A DNA stretch of 64,000 bases from Symbiodinium natans (lineage: Eukaryota > Sar > Dinophyceae > Suessiales > Symbiodiniaceae). The notes beneath the pieces are model-generated. The model was not told the DNA's origin. It made no database searches and saw only the letters and a list, made by a program, of their open reading frames with translations. The stretch covers positions 62,001 through 126,000 of the forward strand of contig CAJNDS010002248.1 of NCBI GenBank assembly GCA_905221605.1, in the 5' to 3' direction. Below, in pieces: positions 49,328 through 60,131 of this stretch. Positions within the stretch are counted from its first letter, which is position 1; every line of letters begins with the position of its first letter. The position numbers were made by a program, and so were the translations under genes.

Positions 49328-49934
49328 AGGTTCAAAACTGCAACGACAGTGACGGGCGGGTCGAAAAAAACACCTTACAGCGGCTTCTTGCTTTTTTTGG
49401 GGGGTTTAGGGGTTTCGGGATATAAGACCTCCCTCAGCTGATCTCGCGGGCGGGTCTCTTCAAGTCCGAACCTGTTGCTCCAAGGCTTGCCGCAGTCTTA
49501 ACCTGAAGCCCTTCTCTTCGAATCTCAGGCAAACCCTGCAGGGTCTGTTTTTGGCCACCCGTCCCGCCATGCCCCACGGGGCAACTGAAGAGGGATTGCT
49601 GTGCACGGGTAACTTCAGAGCCCAGCTGCAGAGTCTTTTAGGGTTTAGGGTTTAGGATAGGCCATTCTATTCTCAGCCCAGGCCGCCTGAGCGGTGGTCG
49701 TGATCGTCACCCCGCACACGCGGCCGCTGTGGGCCTGACTTGAAAGTGAAAGTCCTCGCTTTCTACGCAACTTCGAGTTCAACCAGCCGCTGCTGATCAT
49801 GGTCGGGTTCTGAGGATGTCTGCTTTACCTTAACAATGCACTTGTCCCAAGTATACCTTAAGCCTTATAAGCCCTCAACCAAAAGCCCTGGAACCCTCAA
49901 ACCCGCAAGTCCGCCCCAAACCCGGATCGAAGCA
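49328..49934. other. Intervening sequence
   Basis: Short TTTAGGG array at 49638-49656. No ORF above 60 codons was seen and no gene is supported. Confidence 0.4.
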
Positions 49935-50013
49935 ACCCTAAACCCTAAACCCTAAACCCTAAACCCTAAACCCTAAACCCTAAACCCTAAACCCTAAACC
50001 CTAAACCCTAAAC
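49935..50013 (-). repeat. Interstitial telomeric array, CCCTAAA x11
   Basis: Eleven perfect units. Confidence 0.97.
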
Positions 50014-50123
50014 CAAGGCACCTTCGGAGGGGGCGGTGGGGCTTTGGACGTGGCAGAGCGCCTGGGAGCCTTCACGCCGAAGGAGTCCTTACTTGGAGGT
50101 TCATGGCTACCTAGGGCTGTTCT

Positions 50124-50249
50124 GTTTAGGGTTTAGGGTTTAGGGTTTAGGGTTTAGGGTTTAGGGTTTAGGGCTTAGGGTTTAGGGTTTAGGGTTTGGG
50201 GTTTGGGGTTTGGGGTTTAGGATTTGGGGTTTAGGGTTGAGGGTTTAGG
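50124..50249 (+). repeat. Telomeric array flanked by a direct repeat
   Basis: About 17 TTTAGGG units, with TTTGGGG variants toward the right. TACTTGGAGGTTCATGG stands on both sides (50090-50106 and 50251-50267). Confidence 0.95.
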
Positions 50250-50252
50250 CTA

Positions 50253-50381
50253 CTTGGAGGTTCATGGTACTTGTTAACCAATGATAATTGTACTTGTAAC
50301 CCACTTATAAGCCCCCTAAGTGCCCTAGTATGGTTATAAGTACAGTTACAATCCGTTTAATACGTACCATGAACCTCCAAG
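50253..50381. mobile_element. MITE with 18-bp TIRs
   Basis: CTTGGAGGTTCATGGTAC (50253-50270) is the exact complement of 50364-50381. The interior has imperfect inverted GTACTTGTAACCC/GGTTATAAGTAC. Confidence 0.9.
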
Positions 50382-50507
50382 CATTTGGACAAAAGAGAGA
50401 GGCTGTGTGTGCAGGGGTCGAAACACCTTGTTCCATGCAGGTGGCCGTGCTTTCAGCAGATCGTATATGAGGCATATGTATGTAGGCGCAGCGAAAACAT
50501 ACAAGAA

Positions 50508-50570
50508 CCCTAAACCCTAAACCCTAAACCCTAAACCCTAAACCCTAAACCCTAAACCCCAAACCCTAAA
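50508..50570 (-). repeat. Interstitial telomeric array, CCCTAAA x8-9
   Basis: Near-perfect, with one CCCCAAA unit near the end. Confidence 0.96.
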
Positions 50571-50670
50571 GCAGCAAAACGAGTGGTTCCGGGTTCTCAA
50601 GGCAAGGCGATCTTGGAGTTAATGCGTTGGGAGGAGTCCGAGGGCGGTCCGTGGCTCCCCGTGGAGCTGT

Positions 50671-50826
50671 AACCTTGATAACCAAATGAACCCTAAAAGA
50701 GTTTATGGCTCATAAACCTTGGGTTTGGGGTTTGGGGTTTAGGGTTTAGGGTTAGGAGGGCCAATAAGGATTAGAGTAGTGTAGGGCATATGGTCCCAAT
50801 TTTAGGGTCCATTTGGTTCCCAAGGA
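50671..50826. mobile_element. Family F MITE interrupted by a telomeric array
   Basis: Left part ACCAAATGAACCCTAAAAGA and right part GGGCATATGGTCCCAATTTT closely match 8708-8820. Where that copy has TATACCCTAATATGG, this one has about 50 nt of TTTGGGG/TTTAGGG units (50705-50755). Confidence 0.85.
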
Positions 50827-50898
50827 AGCGGCTCAAGTGTACCCTACAAGCAGCACCCAGATCGGAGAGAGCCTCGCTCTTTGCACCTGGCCTCCTGA

Positions 50899-51073
50899 AG
50901 TCTCCCCTCCCCCCCCCCCCCCCCCCCCCCCCACCCTAACCCTGAGCCCTAAACCCTAAACTCTGCAAACGAAACAAGCCTATGCCCTACAGCCTAAAGC
51001 CTAAAGCTTACCCTAAACCCTCTCTCTCTATCTCTCTCTCTCTCTGTTTCTCTCTATCTCTATCTCTCTCTCC
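50899..51073. repeat. C homopolymer and TC microsatellite
   Basis: C run of about 32 at 50899-50931, telomeric remnants at 50935-50970, then (TC)n with TCTATCTC variants at 51019-51073. Confidence 0.9.
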
Positions 51074-51349
51074 CTAAACCCTTTTGACCCTAAACCCGAA
51101 ACCCGTTTACAACCAGGTCTGCACAGCTGCCGGGAAACCCGAAACCCTAAACCCTAAAACTTACCCTAAGCCCTAGACCCTAAAATTTCAAGCCTCTGCC
51201 ATGACACTGGATCCTCCTCACCCTGGGCCACCCGAGGCAAATTCCCGCGGTGGAGACCCGATTGCAGGTTGAAGCGGTGCAGGGACCCATTCCTGGGTTT
51301 AGGGTTCAGGGTTTAGGGTTTAGGGGCATCAATTCGCATACTCATCGAA

Positions 51350-51484
51350 ACCCTTGATCATTAGACTAGGGTTTTGGGGGAGGGGCAGGGGGAGTTGGAA
51401 AGGGACTTATCTAGGGGGGCTTAGTCATGCGAATAGGTTTTCGCTACGAGGGAATACTATTAGTAAATATTCCGACCCCTATAT
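51350..51484. mobile_element. Family D element, diverged left end
   Basis: The right end GAATACTATTAGTAAATATT then CCGACCCCTATA is diagnostic; the left boundary is uncertain. Confidence 0.5.
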
Positions 51485-51644
51485 GAATTACATGCTGCAT
51501 CAGTGCATGAGATGCCATTTAAGACGGCTTACAGCAAAGGCCATGTAAGGGGGTCGATGTTCCCTTACATACGGCCTGGCTTGCTAAGGGATCCTTGCAA
51601 GTGCCTACAGCACTTGGGACGGGGGTGTCGGGCTTACGGCTTGC

Positions 51645-51780
51645 TACGAATTGCTTGAGACCCCCCCCCCCCCAAAAAAAAAAAAAAAAAAGTTCCTCCT
51701 TATAAGGGTGATATGTGGATCATTGTTCTTCAGTTTTTGGAGGTTCTTAAGCAAACAGTAACTTAAGACCCTCAACCGGA
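51645..51780. mobile_element. Family B MITE with C/A homopolymers
   Basis: CTACGAATTGCTTGAGACCC, C and A runs, CTTATAAGGGTGATATGTGG, then GGTTCTTAAGCAAACAGTAA. Confidence 0.75.
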
Positions 51781-52529
51781 GTGCCATGACGCACATGGCA
51801 TGCAGCAAAGTGTCTCCAAGCCCAGCACGCAGTAGTTGCCGCAAGGGCTGGTGGCAACGCTGCACACGGGGCCTGCGGTGCAAGAGGCCAGGATCTAGGG
51901 CAACTGGGCATCTCTTCCAGGCCGAATCCTAACTTGGCCCGAAGGGTTTCGGCCTGCGGGGTCTGGAGTCTTTGAGCTCAAAGAAATTGGGTGGTTTACT
52001 GTAGTTTTTCGGGCTGCAGAAGTTGTAAGAGTCTCACCCTCTGCCCTGGCGATCTTTCGGATTTTGCTATATGAGCTGCCCTAGGCGTTCAGGCTTAGGT
52101 CTAAGGGTGCTTTTGAGGGTTCAGGCTAGATAGGTCTCAAGATTGAAGTTTGAGGCGGCGTAAGGCTGTATGGCCGCAAAAGCAACAGTACAGCAACAGT
52201 CTCGTGCTTTGAAGGGTTCAAAGGCTTGCTTCTAAGAACATGGAGGGACTTGAGGGCTTCAAGGCTTGGGGAGGGGCAGGTCCCCTTCATCCCGAAATCT
52301 CCGCCAAGGCGCTGTCGCCGTTGAGGTCTCGTGGAGGCACCAGCACCTGAAGAAGCAGCAGGTGCAGCCCTCGGAGGGGGTCTTCAAGGGGTCGGATATG
52401 GGCTTCTGCGCGTTGACTTGGGGTGACCGCCCAGAAAGCCCCCCTTCGGCCAGCCCAGCCGCTGTCTGTGCAAGTGCCAAGTGCGACGGCGACCAGACGA
52501 TGGCGCAGTGGAGACCATCCTTTCCGGGG
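51781..52529. other. Intervening sequence
   Basis: Opposed ORFs of 91-104 codons at 52259-52601, unrecognised and overlapping a MITE. Confidence 0.35.
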
Positions 52530-52676
52530 TTCATTATAATTAGGCCTTAAAATTCCCATAATGAATCCGATAAAGGGATTATAGGGTATCATGGGGTTCA
52601 TTATAGTTAGGCCTTATAAAATTCCCATAATGAGTCCTATAAAGGGATTCTAGGGTATCATAGCCCATCCTGGCCA
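52530..52676. mobile_element. Tandem pair of family G units
   Basis: TTCATTATAATTAGGCCTTA ... AGGGTATCATGG is followed immediately by a second unit ending GGGTATCATAGCCCATCC, about 70 bp each. Confidence 0.75.
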
Positions 52677-53544
52677 AGACTCCAGACATCTTGTTGGGGT
52701 ATCGTCGTCCTATGACCAGCAGAACAGCTTTCGCCCGAGTAGCTTGCGGGCCATTCGAAGGGAGGCATCTTCAACCCCCCCCAGTTGGTGCATCGAAAAC
52801 CAACTGAAGCACCCCCTGAAACAGAGAGGGCAACAGTACCTCAAGCCCCTGCCCTGCAAGCATAATCTACAGCAACTGGCTTTAAGTAGTTATACCCCAA
52901 AGACTTAGCTTTGGAGTAGACCCTGGAAAAAAACGTATATACTTTTTAGGTATAAGTAGCTAGTATAGGAACCCAGAACCAAAAAAAGTATTAAAGTGTA
53001 GTACTCCAAAACCCAGAAGATGTATTTCGCAGGTCTCCCAAACCAGACCAAGCATCATGTGCCGTCACCACACACGGCCAGTCGAAGTGTCGAACCTGTT
53101 CTCCAAGCTTGGCCCACTCATCTGCATTGCCAGAAACAACTCCCTACTGCACAGGGTTTAGGGTTTAGGGTTTAGGGTAGGCTTTAGGGTTAGCACTCAA
53201 GAATATGTGCCTACACGTAGGACACGTTGGGTGCAAAGCCATGAAAATGATGGACAAACCCCCCGCCCCCCAAACTGAGCCTCGCAGGCGGCCATGTCCA
53301 CGACAGGGGGCAGCCAATCCTGCGAAAATGTGCTTCTGGGTGCTTCAGATTTCGGGTGAAGCCGCGAGGTTCCGCGGGCTTGTGTGTGTGTGTTTCTTTT
53401 GCAACCGGGCCCGTGTTCATGACTTCAGCTTAACCCCCACATCTAAGCCCAAGCAAGCATCCACCCTCAACCCTAACCCCTAAACCCTAAACCCCCCTAA
53501 ACCCTAAACCCCAAACCCCAAACCCCAAACCCTAAACCCTAACG
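52677..53544. other. Element relic, arrays, unassigned ORF
   Basis: An AT-rich inverted-repeat-like relic (CTTTGGAGTA ... AGTACTCCAAA) spans 52890-53015. Arrays: TTTAGGG at 53153-53178, CCCTAAA/CCCCAAA at 53462-53543. The 92-codon plus ORF at 53205 ends inside an array. Confidence 0.45.
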
Positions 53545-53881
53545 CTCAATCCTGGCGTGCCTGTTGAGAGATGCCCACTGTGGCCGCAGAGGAGATCTTC
53601 TTCAGCGAAGCTTGCGAGTACTCCTGGGGTTGTAAAGGATACTTAAGGCTGTGGGCCTGGGGCTTTAGGCTTTTGGGCTTCAAGGTTTGGGCTTCAAGAG
53701 TCAACACACGATAGTGCAAGACCACTTCAAGGCCACCAAAGACACACCAAGGGCACCTAATTCGAGAACACCCCTGTTTTGTGCAAGCACTCTATGGGGA
53801 TGGACGGCGTGAAGCAGAAGGTACCCACTGAAGGGTCTCTCGCACGGCTGGGGCCAGGAATCTTGTTTTTAAGTCTTCAAC

Positions 53882-54187
53882 TCACCTCAAAGGATGCAGG
53901 AGACATCGATGAACATATTTTCTGGCAACCCTGTAAGACTCGAGCCGCCTATGCCACCAAGTGTCGCGGCTCTGGTGGTCTTGGATGAAGGAGATCTTGC
54001 TCAAGTAGCCCATGCGCTGGAAACCCCCGCCCACAAGGAGTTCCTTGTCACCTCCCGAGGTGTTCAGCACAGTGTCCCCAGTTAACGATGTAAGGGTTCC
54101 TGGTTCCTGATATGAGCGAGCGGTAACATTGAAGACAAATGGCGTGGCTTTGCACATAGCGTTGTCGTCTTTTGGTGTTCGGGTCAT
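53882..54187 (-). CDS. Candidate exon of an unrecognised protein
   Basis: A minus-strand frame of 101 codons contains FVFNVTARSYQEPGTLTSLT, then LVGGGFQRMGYLSKISFI and DTWWHRRLESYRVARKY, varied and without repeat bias, which is the best protein-like text in the 53-64 kb part. An internal acceptor (GCTCGCTCATATCAG|G) suggests the exon could begin after SYQ. Two plus-strand ORFs overlap (53779-53988, 53894-54085) and are weaker. Family unknown. Confidence 0.35.
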   Translation of the reverse strand: MTRTPKDDNAMCKATPFVFNVTARSYQEPGTLTSLTGDTVLNTSGGDKELLVGGGFQRMGYLSKISFIQDHQSRDTWWHRRLESYRVARKYVHRCLLHPLR

Positions 54188-54360
54188 CGCTGGTCATCAT
54201 TCCTAAGAACCGGCTGTCATGGGCTTGCCTATCAGCAGCTCAAGGATGTAGGGATCAGCTGCTGGAACTAATTTTTGTGACCCCGAACCCTAAATGCTGG
54301 AGAAGTTCTGCCCCGTCTGAGACATTTTGGTGTGAGCACGACCGATCCCCGATCTAGGCC

Positions 54361-54500
54361 ACTAATTATATAAATACACACATATAGAATGCTGAACGCC
54401 CTGTACGACGACGAGTCAGTTATATGTGTATATATAAATATACATAAATAAATAAATAAATAAACTAATAAATAAATAATATATATATATATATGTATAT
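54361..54500. repeat. AT-rich microsatellite
   Basis: TATATGTGTATATAAATA and AAATAAATAAATAA units. Similar AT microsatellites lie at 58375-58505 and 62940-62990. Confidence 0.9.
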
Positions 54501-55389
54501 AATCCAGCTTGCCTTCGCCGTAGAACTGAAGCTTGCGAGCTGGACCAGGGCAACCGCAGCGACCCTTCCTGGCAGCCGGCAGAACTTGGGGGATTGAAAC
54601 GCAGGGCGTGCGGCCAAAACGCCTTCTACTGCCCCAACAGGACAGGTCGGAAGGTATGCAACACCTGGTACGTAAGAACCATCATACCTCTTGATTCATT
54701 CCCCCTAAGCTGCAACCACCACAACCATTCTTTCGCATAACGCATACGCTTTCGTTGCGGACCGGCGGCAGGTATCTCGCCAGGCCATCGGCTGTATCGA
54801 AGATCCACATGCGCACCTGGCGGAGGGGACTGCTTTTGGCCATGACCAGGAGTCCGAGCTGGGTTGTTTGCGCGTTTCCTCAGGTTTGGGAGTGAGGGGT
54901 GGTTTTGGCTGCGGAGAGGCATGGCATTGCCAGTGCGAAGGCTCAGAAGGCCAGAACTAGAACATGAGGCGGTATCCTGCATGTCTCGAAAGGGTTCTTC
55001 CCTTAGGCAGAGTTGGGGCATGAAATCTCAAGATATTTGTGGCTTCAGGCTGAAAGAAAGTCCAAAGCCCTGCCTTTCCAGCCCCATACCCCTACAGTCA
55101 GGGTACTCGCATATGACGCAAGCGAATTTACCGAAATCTAACCGCTCGAGATAACCTCGATCCGTGCGCGCGCTCGCGCGCTCGCGCGCGCGCGAGGCTA
55201 AGCAAGTGATGGCCGATGAGCTGGGTTGACCCAGACCTACTTGAAACATCCAGGGGACCCTGAGATCTGAGGTTGCGGCAGCGTTGTCGCTGCCGCTGGT
55301 GAGCCTAAGATGAAAGGATCTGGAGGTCACTCAGCAGGTCTGGGCCTTGAACCCCTTCCACCGGAGAACAAAGAAAAAACGGCAAACAG
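54501..55389. other. Intervening sequence with alternating GC tract
   Basis: ORFs of 96-131 codons on both strands at 54626-55330 overlap and are unrecognised. GCGCGC/CTCGCGCG alternation lies at 55163-55195. Confidence 0.4.
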
Positions 55390-55453
55390 GGGTTTAGGGT
55401 TTAGGGTTTAGGGTTTCGGGTTTTAGGGCCCCTAAACCCTAAACCCTAAACCA
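55390..55453. repeat. Head-to-head telomeric arrays (fusion-type junction)
   Basis: Four to five TTTAGGG units end in GGGTTTTAGGGCC and are followed at once by CCCTAAACCCTAAACC. The orientation is that of two chromosome ends joined end to end. Confidence 0.9.
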
Positions 55454-56011
55454 CTCCAAATCAGGGATAAGGCAATGGCAGAAGGTTCCTCGGAGGGTAC
55501 AGCTATAGCCGCGACAACATTTCTGCACCCATGTTTCGGAGTGCTATGGAGGACCCCAGAGGGCAGATCCTCAAGGTCCACCTAAGGTTTCCGGAGCATC
55601 CTTCCGGTTTAGGGTTTAGGGTTTAGGGTTTAGGGTTTAGGGTTTAGGGTTTAGGGTTTGAATAAACTGTAAGACCAGAGACAGTAGTGGCTCTTTGGGC
55701 AGGAAGACGGCAGATGAAATCGGCCCCTCTGCAGGAGAGTGATTTGTGGATTGAGGTGCTTCGGGTTGGGGGGGGGGGGGGATTTAGGGTTTAGGTTTAG
55801 GGTTTAGGGTTTAGCTGTGTGCTTTTCATGTTGTTTTCTGCTACGGCTGTGCCATGATAAATATCAAAAGCTTGACTGATGCCTTGCATGAATCTCGTAC
55901 CGTCTGCAGAGAGTCGAATCCCCGTAGAGAGGCCCTCCAAGCACATGTGCCCCCCCATCCTGAACCGTACTGCTGTGGTGAGCAGCTCTCGAAACAGGTT
56001 GAGGATACGGG
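55454..56011. other. Islands and arrays
   Basis: TTTAGGG arrays at 55607-55661 and, after a G run (55769-55781), 55784-55814. Opposed ORFs over 55797-56391 partly translate the array and are unrecognised. Confidence 0.5.
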
Positions 56012-56087
56012 TTGGGATGTTGCCCCTGGTAGTCCTTGATCGGGATTCTAATAGGGGTACTCTTAGCATCAAGGATGAACATCCCAA
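56012..56087. mobile_element. Family A MITE, shortest copy
   Basis: TTGGGATGTTGCCCCTGGTA to CAAGGATGAACATCCCAA, 76 bp. Confidence 0.75.
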
Positions 56088-57616
56088 AATCGGGGGGCCA
56101 AGCTGTTAAACAAGCTCTGCCTTCGGGCCTTGTGCGCCTTCTCATGCACCTCGACCAGCCGGCGCTTCTCCAAATCCCACACGGCGAATTCGCCTGCGAG
56201 TCAAGGCGTGCGCTGCTGGGGCTTACCCTAAACCCTAATTTAAACCCTAAACCCTTGGGATTTTCGGGCGGCTGAGGAGTTGGGTGCGGACCTCCATCCT
56301 GAATCTTGGGCTTGGGGTCGGAAGGACTGTCTTCCGAGAGCTGGAAAGACATGAGGACACATGTGGACAGCATGAGGGTCTGTTGGCCCATACTTCCAAA
56401 CCATGCTGAAGCCTAGGCCCTGTCCCTGTGAAGCTTCTGCAAAAGGGGTCAGTCCCAAAGCGATCGTGAAGCTATCGTGGGATTGGGGTTTGGGGGTCAC
56501 GCCACGAAGCTGCCTTGCGGACCGCCGCTGACCAGATTGGGCTTGGCGTTGTCGTCGGATCTAAATGCAAGGCCTCCAAAGGACTTGCCGCAGATTCGGA
56601 GATGCAAATCTGGAGCTTATGTAGTCTGACAAGTCTCTGGGCCGGAAAGTATGATAGTCAAAAGCCTATCCAGTCCAGAGTCCCGTCTGCGCCCTTTGCA
56701 TGGGCGGTGTGGGAGCTCATGCCGTTCTTCTACAAGGTTTTCAAGGCAAAGGGTCGTCTGTGCTCGAAAACACCAACGCACCTTCCTGCTATAGAAAGAA
56801 GATCCCTTTCCACTCCGAACCAACGTCCCAAGAACAGCAGTCATGCAGAGGTGCAGGTCACTCGGCCGTGTGTCTGCTGAAACTCGAAGAGAAGGCGGTC
56901 CTTCCAGGGCATAGATTTACAAAAGGTGTTGTGAAGGGTTTTGGGTGTACAGGTATAATAAAAGCAATGTGGTGTGTGGGTGGCTATTGATCTGCGGCGG
57001 CCAGTAGAAACCAAGAAAAAACCAGTGGCTTCAGCCGCCGCTGGTATACTCGGAGCTCAATCTCAATTAGGCAGGTTTGGTATTTTCAGGTTGCAGGTAA
57101 GTAGCATACGATGCCTTCATGCAGCTCGCACGTGGTCCTCGCGAACATTCATGATGCAGATCCGGCCGCTTGCAAAGCCCACGGCCACCACATCGAGCAC
57201 GTTGGGGGCTTCCTTGCATGAGGCTGGTACTCGCGTGCTCTACTCAAGCCGAATACTCGATCTTTAACACCGAATCCCCCAATCAGTGCAACAGGGATAG
57301 CTCGGATGGTGGGCCACACATGCCAGCTTCTGTCCCGCCAAGCTGCTTCTTAGGATCATATGGCTGCCTCTCTTGGAATTCTTCGGCCCTTGCTGGGGTC
57401 TGGGCCCTGCCTAGACCCACCCCCTCCCCAATCATGTAGCTTTTTTTTGTGCTATACCATTTTTTGTCTTGTTCACATGCAAGCACTATAGGATTTCCGG
57501 CATTCCACTAGAGTAGAATTGGGGGTTCAAGCCCCGAAGCCCAACGTAACCCTAAATCGGCTCAAGGTATCATCTCGGAGTTGGGCCCCACACCGCAGCG
57601 TCGATTGCCCCTTACC
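56088..57616. other. Array-free stretch, no confident gene
   Basis: Only three short CCCTAA units at 56224-56252. Opposed ORFs of 75-121 codons (56515-56990, 56974-57486) are unrecognised. Confidence 0.35.
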
Positions 57617-57722
57617 CTGAATCTATACTCCCCTTAGAACCTTAATAAAAATAAAATTCTTAATATCCTCTTGGGCTTTATATGAACAAAAAAAGAAATA
57701 GAATTCCTGGGGGGGATATAGG
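57617..57722. mobile_element. Element of the CTCCCCTTAGAACCTTAA family
   Basis: Matches 32672-32785 at both conserved blocks. Confidence 0.65.
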
Positions 57723-58040
57723 AATCCATAAACCCTAAACATCGAGCAGGCCGGCGTCCATCAGCGAAGTGATACCCACCGCCGCGCTGGACTTCGTCAC
57801 CTGCGCGTCCCGCGCAGGCTACGCCCGAAATACCCCCCCAAAGGCCCTTCTGCCCCGAGTCTTGGCACCCCAAGCGGCGTCCTCAAGGATTAGGGTTTCG
57901 GGTTTAGGGTTTAGATTCGTTGCTGGGCTTTTGGGCCTCTTCGTTGTCGCATTGAGGGAAAACCCATAGGCGACAGCCAATGACATGAGCAAGCTCGACC
58001 GTTGGATTTAATAGCGCAAAATGCTCATGTAACCTACCTC

Positions 58041-58218
58041 TGGGGGCCACATGAACCCTATATTGGGATCATATACCTATATTATCCTATATTGGTATAA
58101 GCCGAAGTAGGGTGTATGAACCATAATTTTTGGATCATATACCTATTTTAATAAAATCCCTAGTAGGGTATACGAAACATAATTAAACACTTTTAGGGTT
58201 CATTGGGTCCTCAGGGTG
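58041..58218. mobile_element. Family F MITE, expanded
   Basis: GGGCCACATGAACCCTATAT to TAGGGTTCATTGGGTCCTCA, with ATCATATACCTAT duplicated inside, so longer than its siblings. A seven-unit CCCTAAA array (58219-58266) follows at once. Confidence 0.7.
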
Positions 58219-58266
58219 GACCCTAAACCCTAAACCCTAAACCCTAAACCCTAAACCCTAAACCCC

Positions 58267-59502
58267 CCCATCCTGGACGAGGTGGGACTTGAAGCTGTGG
58301 ACCCGCTCTCGCGACCGTACATTCCACAGCCTCCGGCCAAAGAAGGTTGCCCAACAGTACACAAAACATAGTGGATACGTTCACATACATGCGTACTAAC
58401 ATATAAATATATATGTATATACGTTTATATTTATCTATTTATATATTTATTTATATGCATACAGTATACATATATAGTTGTGGATGTGTGTGTGCAGTGT
58501 GTAATCACACGTGCACTCACCAGGGCTTAGGACCATGAAGGTCTGCGACCTGATTTAAACCGTGTTGGCCTTGACGTTCCGTTCCTGAACTTTACAACTT
58601 AGCACCAGAGGGTTGTCAAATCATGGACCTGAACTTCAACTTTTCAACGGCAGAAAAGCCGAGTTTTTGGGGTTACGCTTGCCTACAGTATAGAGTTTTA
58701 CTTTGCTTCCTCGGTCTTGGGTCGGGTGGCTCGAGGCCGCCAGCCGCACCAGCGATGAGCACCTCGGTCAAAACTGGGTCAAGGGGAGCTTTTTTGCCGC
58801 CCGTCTTGCTGAAAAAACCCAGGGACTGAACTCAGGGGAAATGTAATGGGTCGGATTTTTGGATTACGGTGCTGGGATCGTTTGGGGTTACTTCGCAAAT
58901 CCCTTGTGCGAGCGAGGCGCCTTGTGTAAGTAGGTTGGTGGATGGCGAACACCTCGGTCGCAAGACAGGCATGCGCCACAGTGTCATGTCGGAACAATCA
59001 GAAACTGATGACATAGATGGAGTGAGATACTGCCTGGGCCATTGAACAAGATGTTTCTGGATACGGAACATAGCTGAGAATTGCCGGCACTTTCGGCACT
59101 TTCGGGATGCGTCTTCAATGCTTCAAGACTGATGGCAGATTTATCAACCACTCTATCAGGTACGCCCTAGACATACCTTCTCGGCATGAGCCCGGCTCCA
59201 TAGCCACAAACACAAGGAGCCCGATAGCTCAGGGCCGCATATGATGCCCCCGTTCAAACCTCAAAAAAAATCTGATGTCAGCGGGAAGATGAGAACTGAA
59301 TCTCGCGCCACCTCGGCACCTTAACCAGCCTCACTCTCAGAAATTCGATCAACTCTAACACACCCGGAAGCCTGAAAAGTGTAAGGTCCCCCAATGGCCC
59401 CCACATCTGACCAAGGGCTGGTGACTGCGCCGAACTCGCCGAGGTTCAAACGCCCCAGAGGTCCGACCACACCGTCCTTTGAGCTTCCACCCATGTTTCC
59501 CC
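58267..59502. other. Intervening sequence with AT microsatellite
   Basis: AT microsatellite at 58375-58505. ORFs of 68-79 codons at 58623-59071 are opposed and unrecognised. Confidence 0.4.
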
Positions 59503-59577
59503 CTTCTCTCTCTCTCTCGCAAACTCTCTCTCTCACTCTCTCTCTCTCTCTAGCTTCCTCTCTCTCTCTCCCCCTCT
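59503..59577. repeat. TC microsatellite
   Basis: CTCTCTCT with interruptions; it produces opposed Ser/Leu and Arg/Glu low-complexity ORFs (59321-59723). Confidence 0.93.
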
Positions 59578-59665
59578 GTTTATGGGTCATACTAGGAGCC
59601 TCAGCTGTCGCTTTCTCGCTGCCCAGCTCTGTGAGAGGCCACCTGAGCCGCACGCTTTTATCTGC

Positions 59666-59768
59666 CACTGCAACACCTCAGACTTCCTGTAACCCCAATT
59701 ACCTACAGTTTTATGACCCATAAAACTGCAGGTAATTGGGGTTACAGGAAGTCTGAGGTGTTGCAGTG
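59666..59768. repeat. 50-bp near-perfect palindrome including non-element flank
   Basis: 59666-59715 and 59719-59768 are reverse complements with one mismatch and a 3-nt loop. The arm comprises family C TIR sequence plus about 24 nt of ordinary flank (CACTGCAACACCTCAGACTT). The remainder of the family C element (to about 59816) follows. Confidence 0.92.
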
Positions 59769-59892
59769 CCTCTTAGTTAAGGAGTACTTCTAAACTGTAG
59801 GTAATTGAGGTTACAGGTTAACATTGGTGCTCTCCAGGCTCGAGATCTCCCAAGCTGCCCAAAAGCTTTGCTCTCCTTGGGGAAATGAGCCC

Positions 59893-59971
59893 AAAACGGG
59901 TACCCTTATAGAGATTTTCGTAGTAAATGGCATCAGATCCCCAAATTTAGGTTCATGTGGTCCCCAAGGCT
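59893..59971. mobile_element. Family F MITE fragment
   Basis: ACGGGTACCCTTATAGAGAT and right end AGGTTCATGTGGTCCCCAAG. Confidence 0.55.
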
Positions 59972-60131
59972 TCATCCTTTTTGCCCAGCGGCACTATCAC
60001 CTCGCTGCCCGCAGCAGAGAGGAGGAAGCTGGAGCCAAGCGGGCACCTTTCAGCGTGGGTGAAGTGCGCTGATAAACAATGTCTAAGGAGTCTAATCAAA
60101 GAGTTCCATAGCCATTCCGCCTCGGTTTGGG

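Noticed and set aside
55864-56391. 175-codon minus ORF
   Set aside because: It reads through CCCTAAA repeats and a family A MITE; composition is inconsistent along its length.
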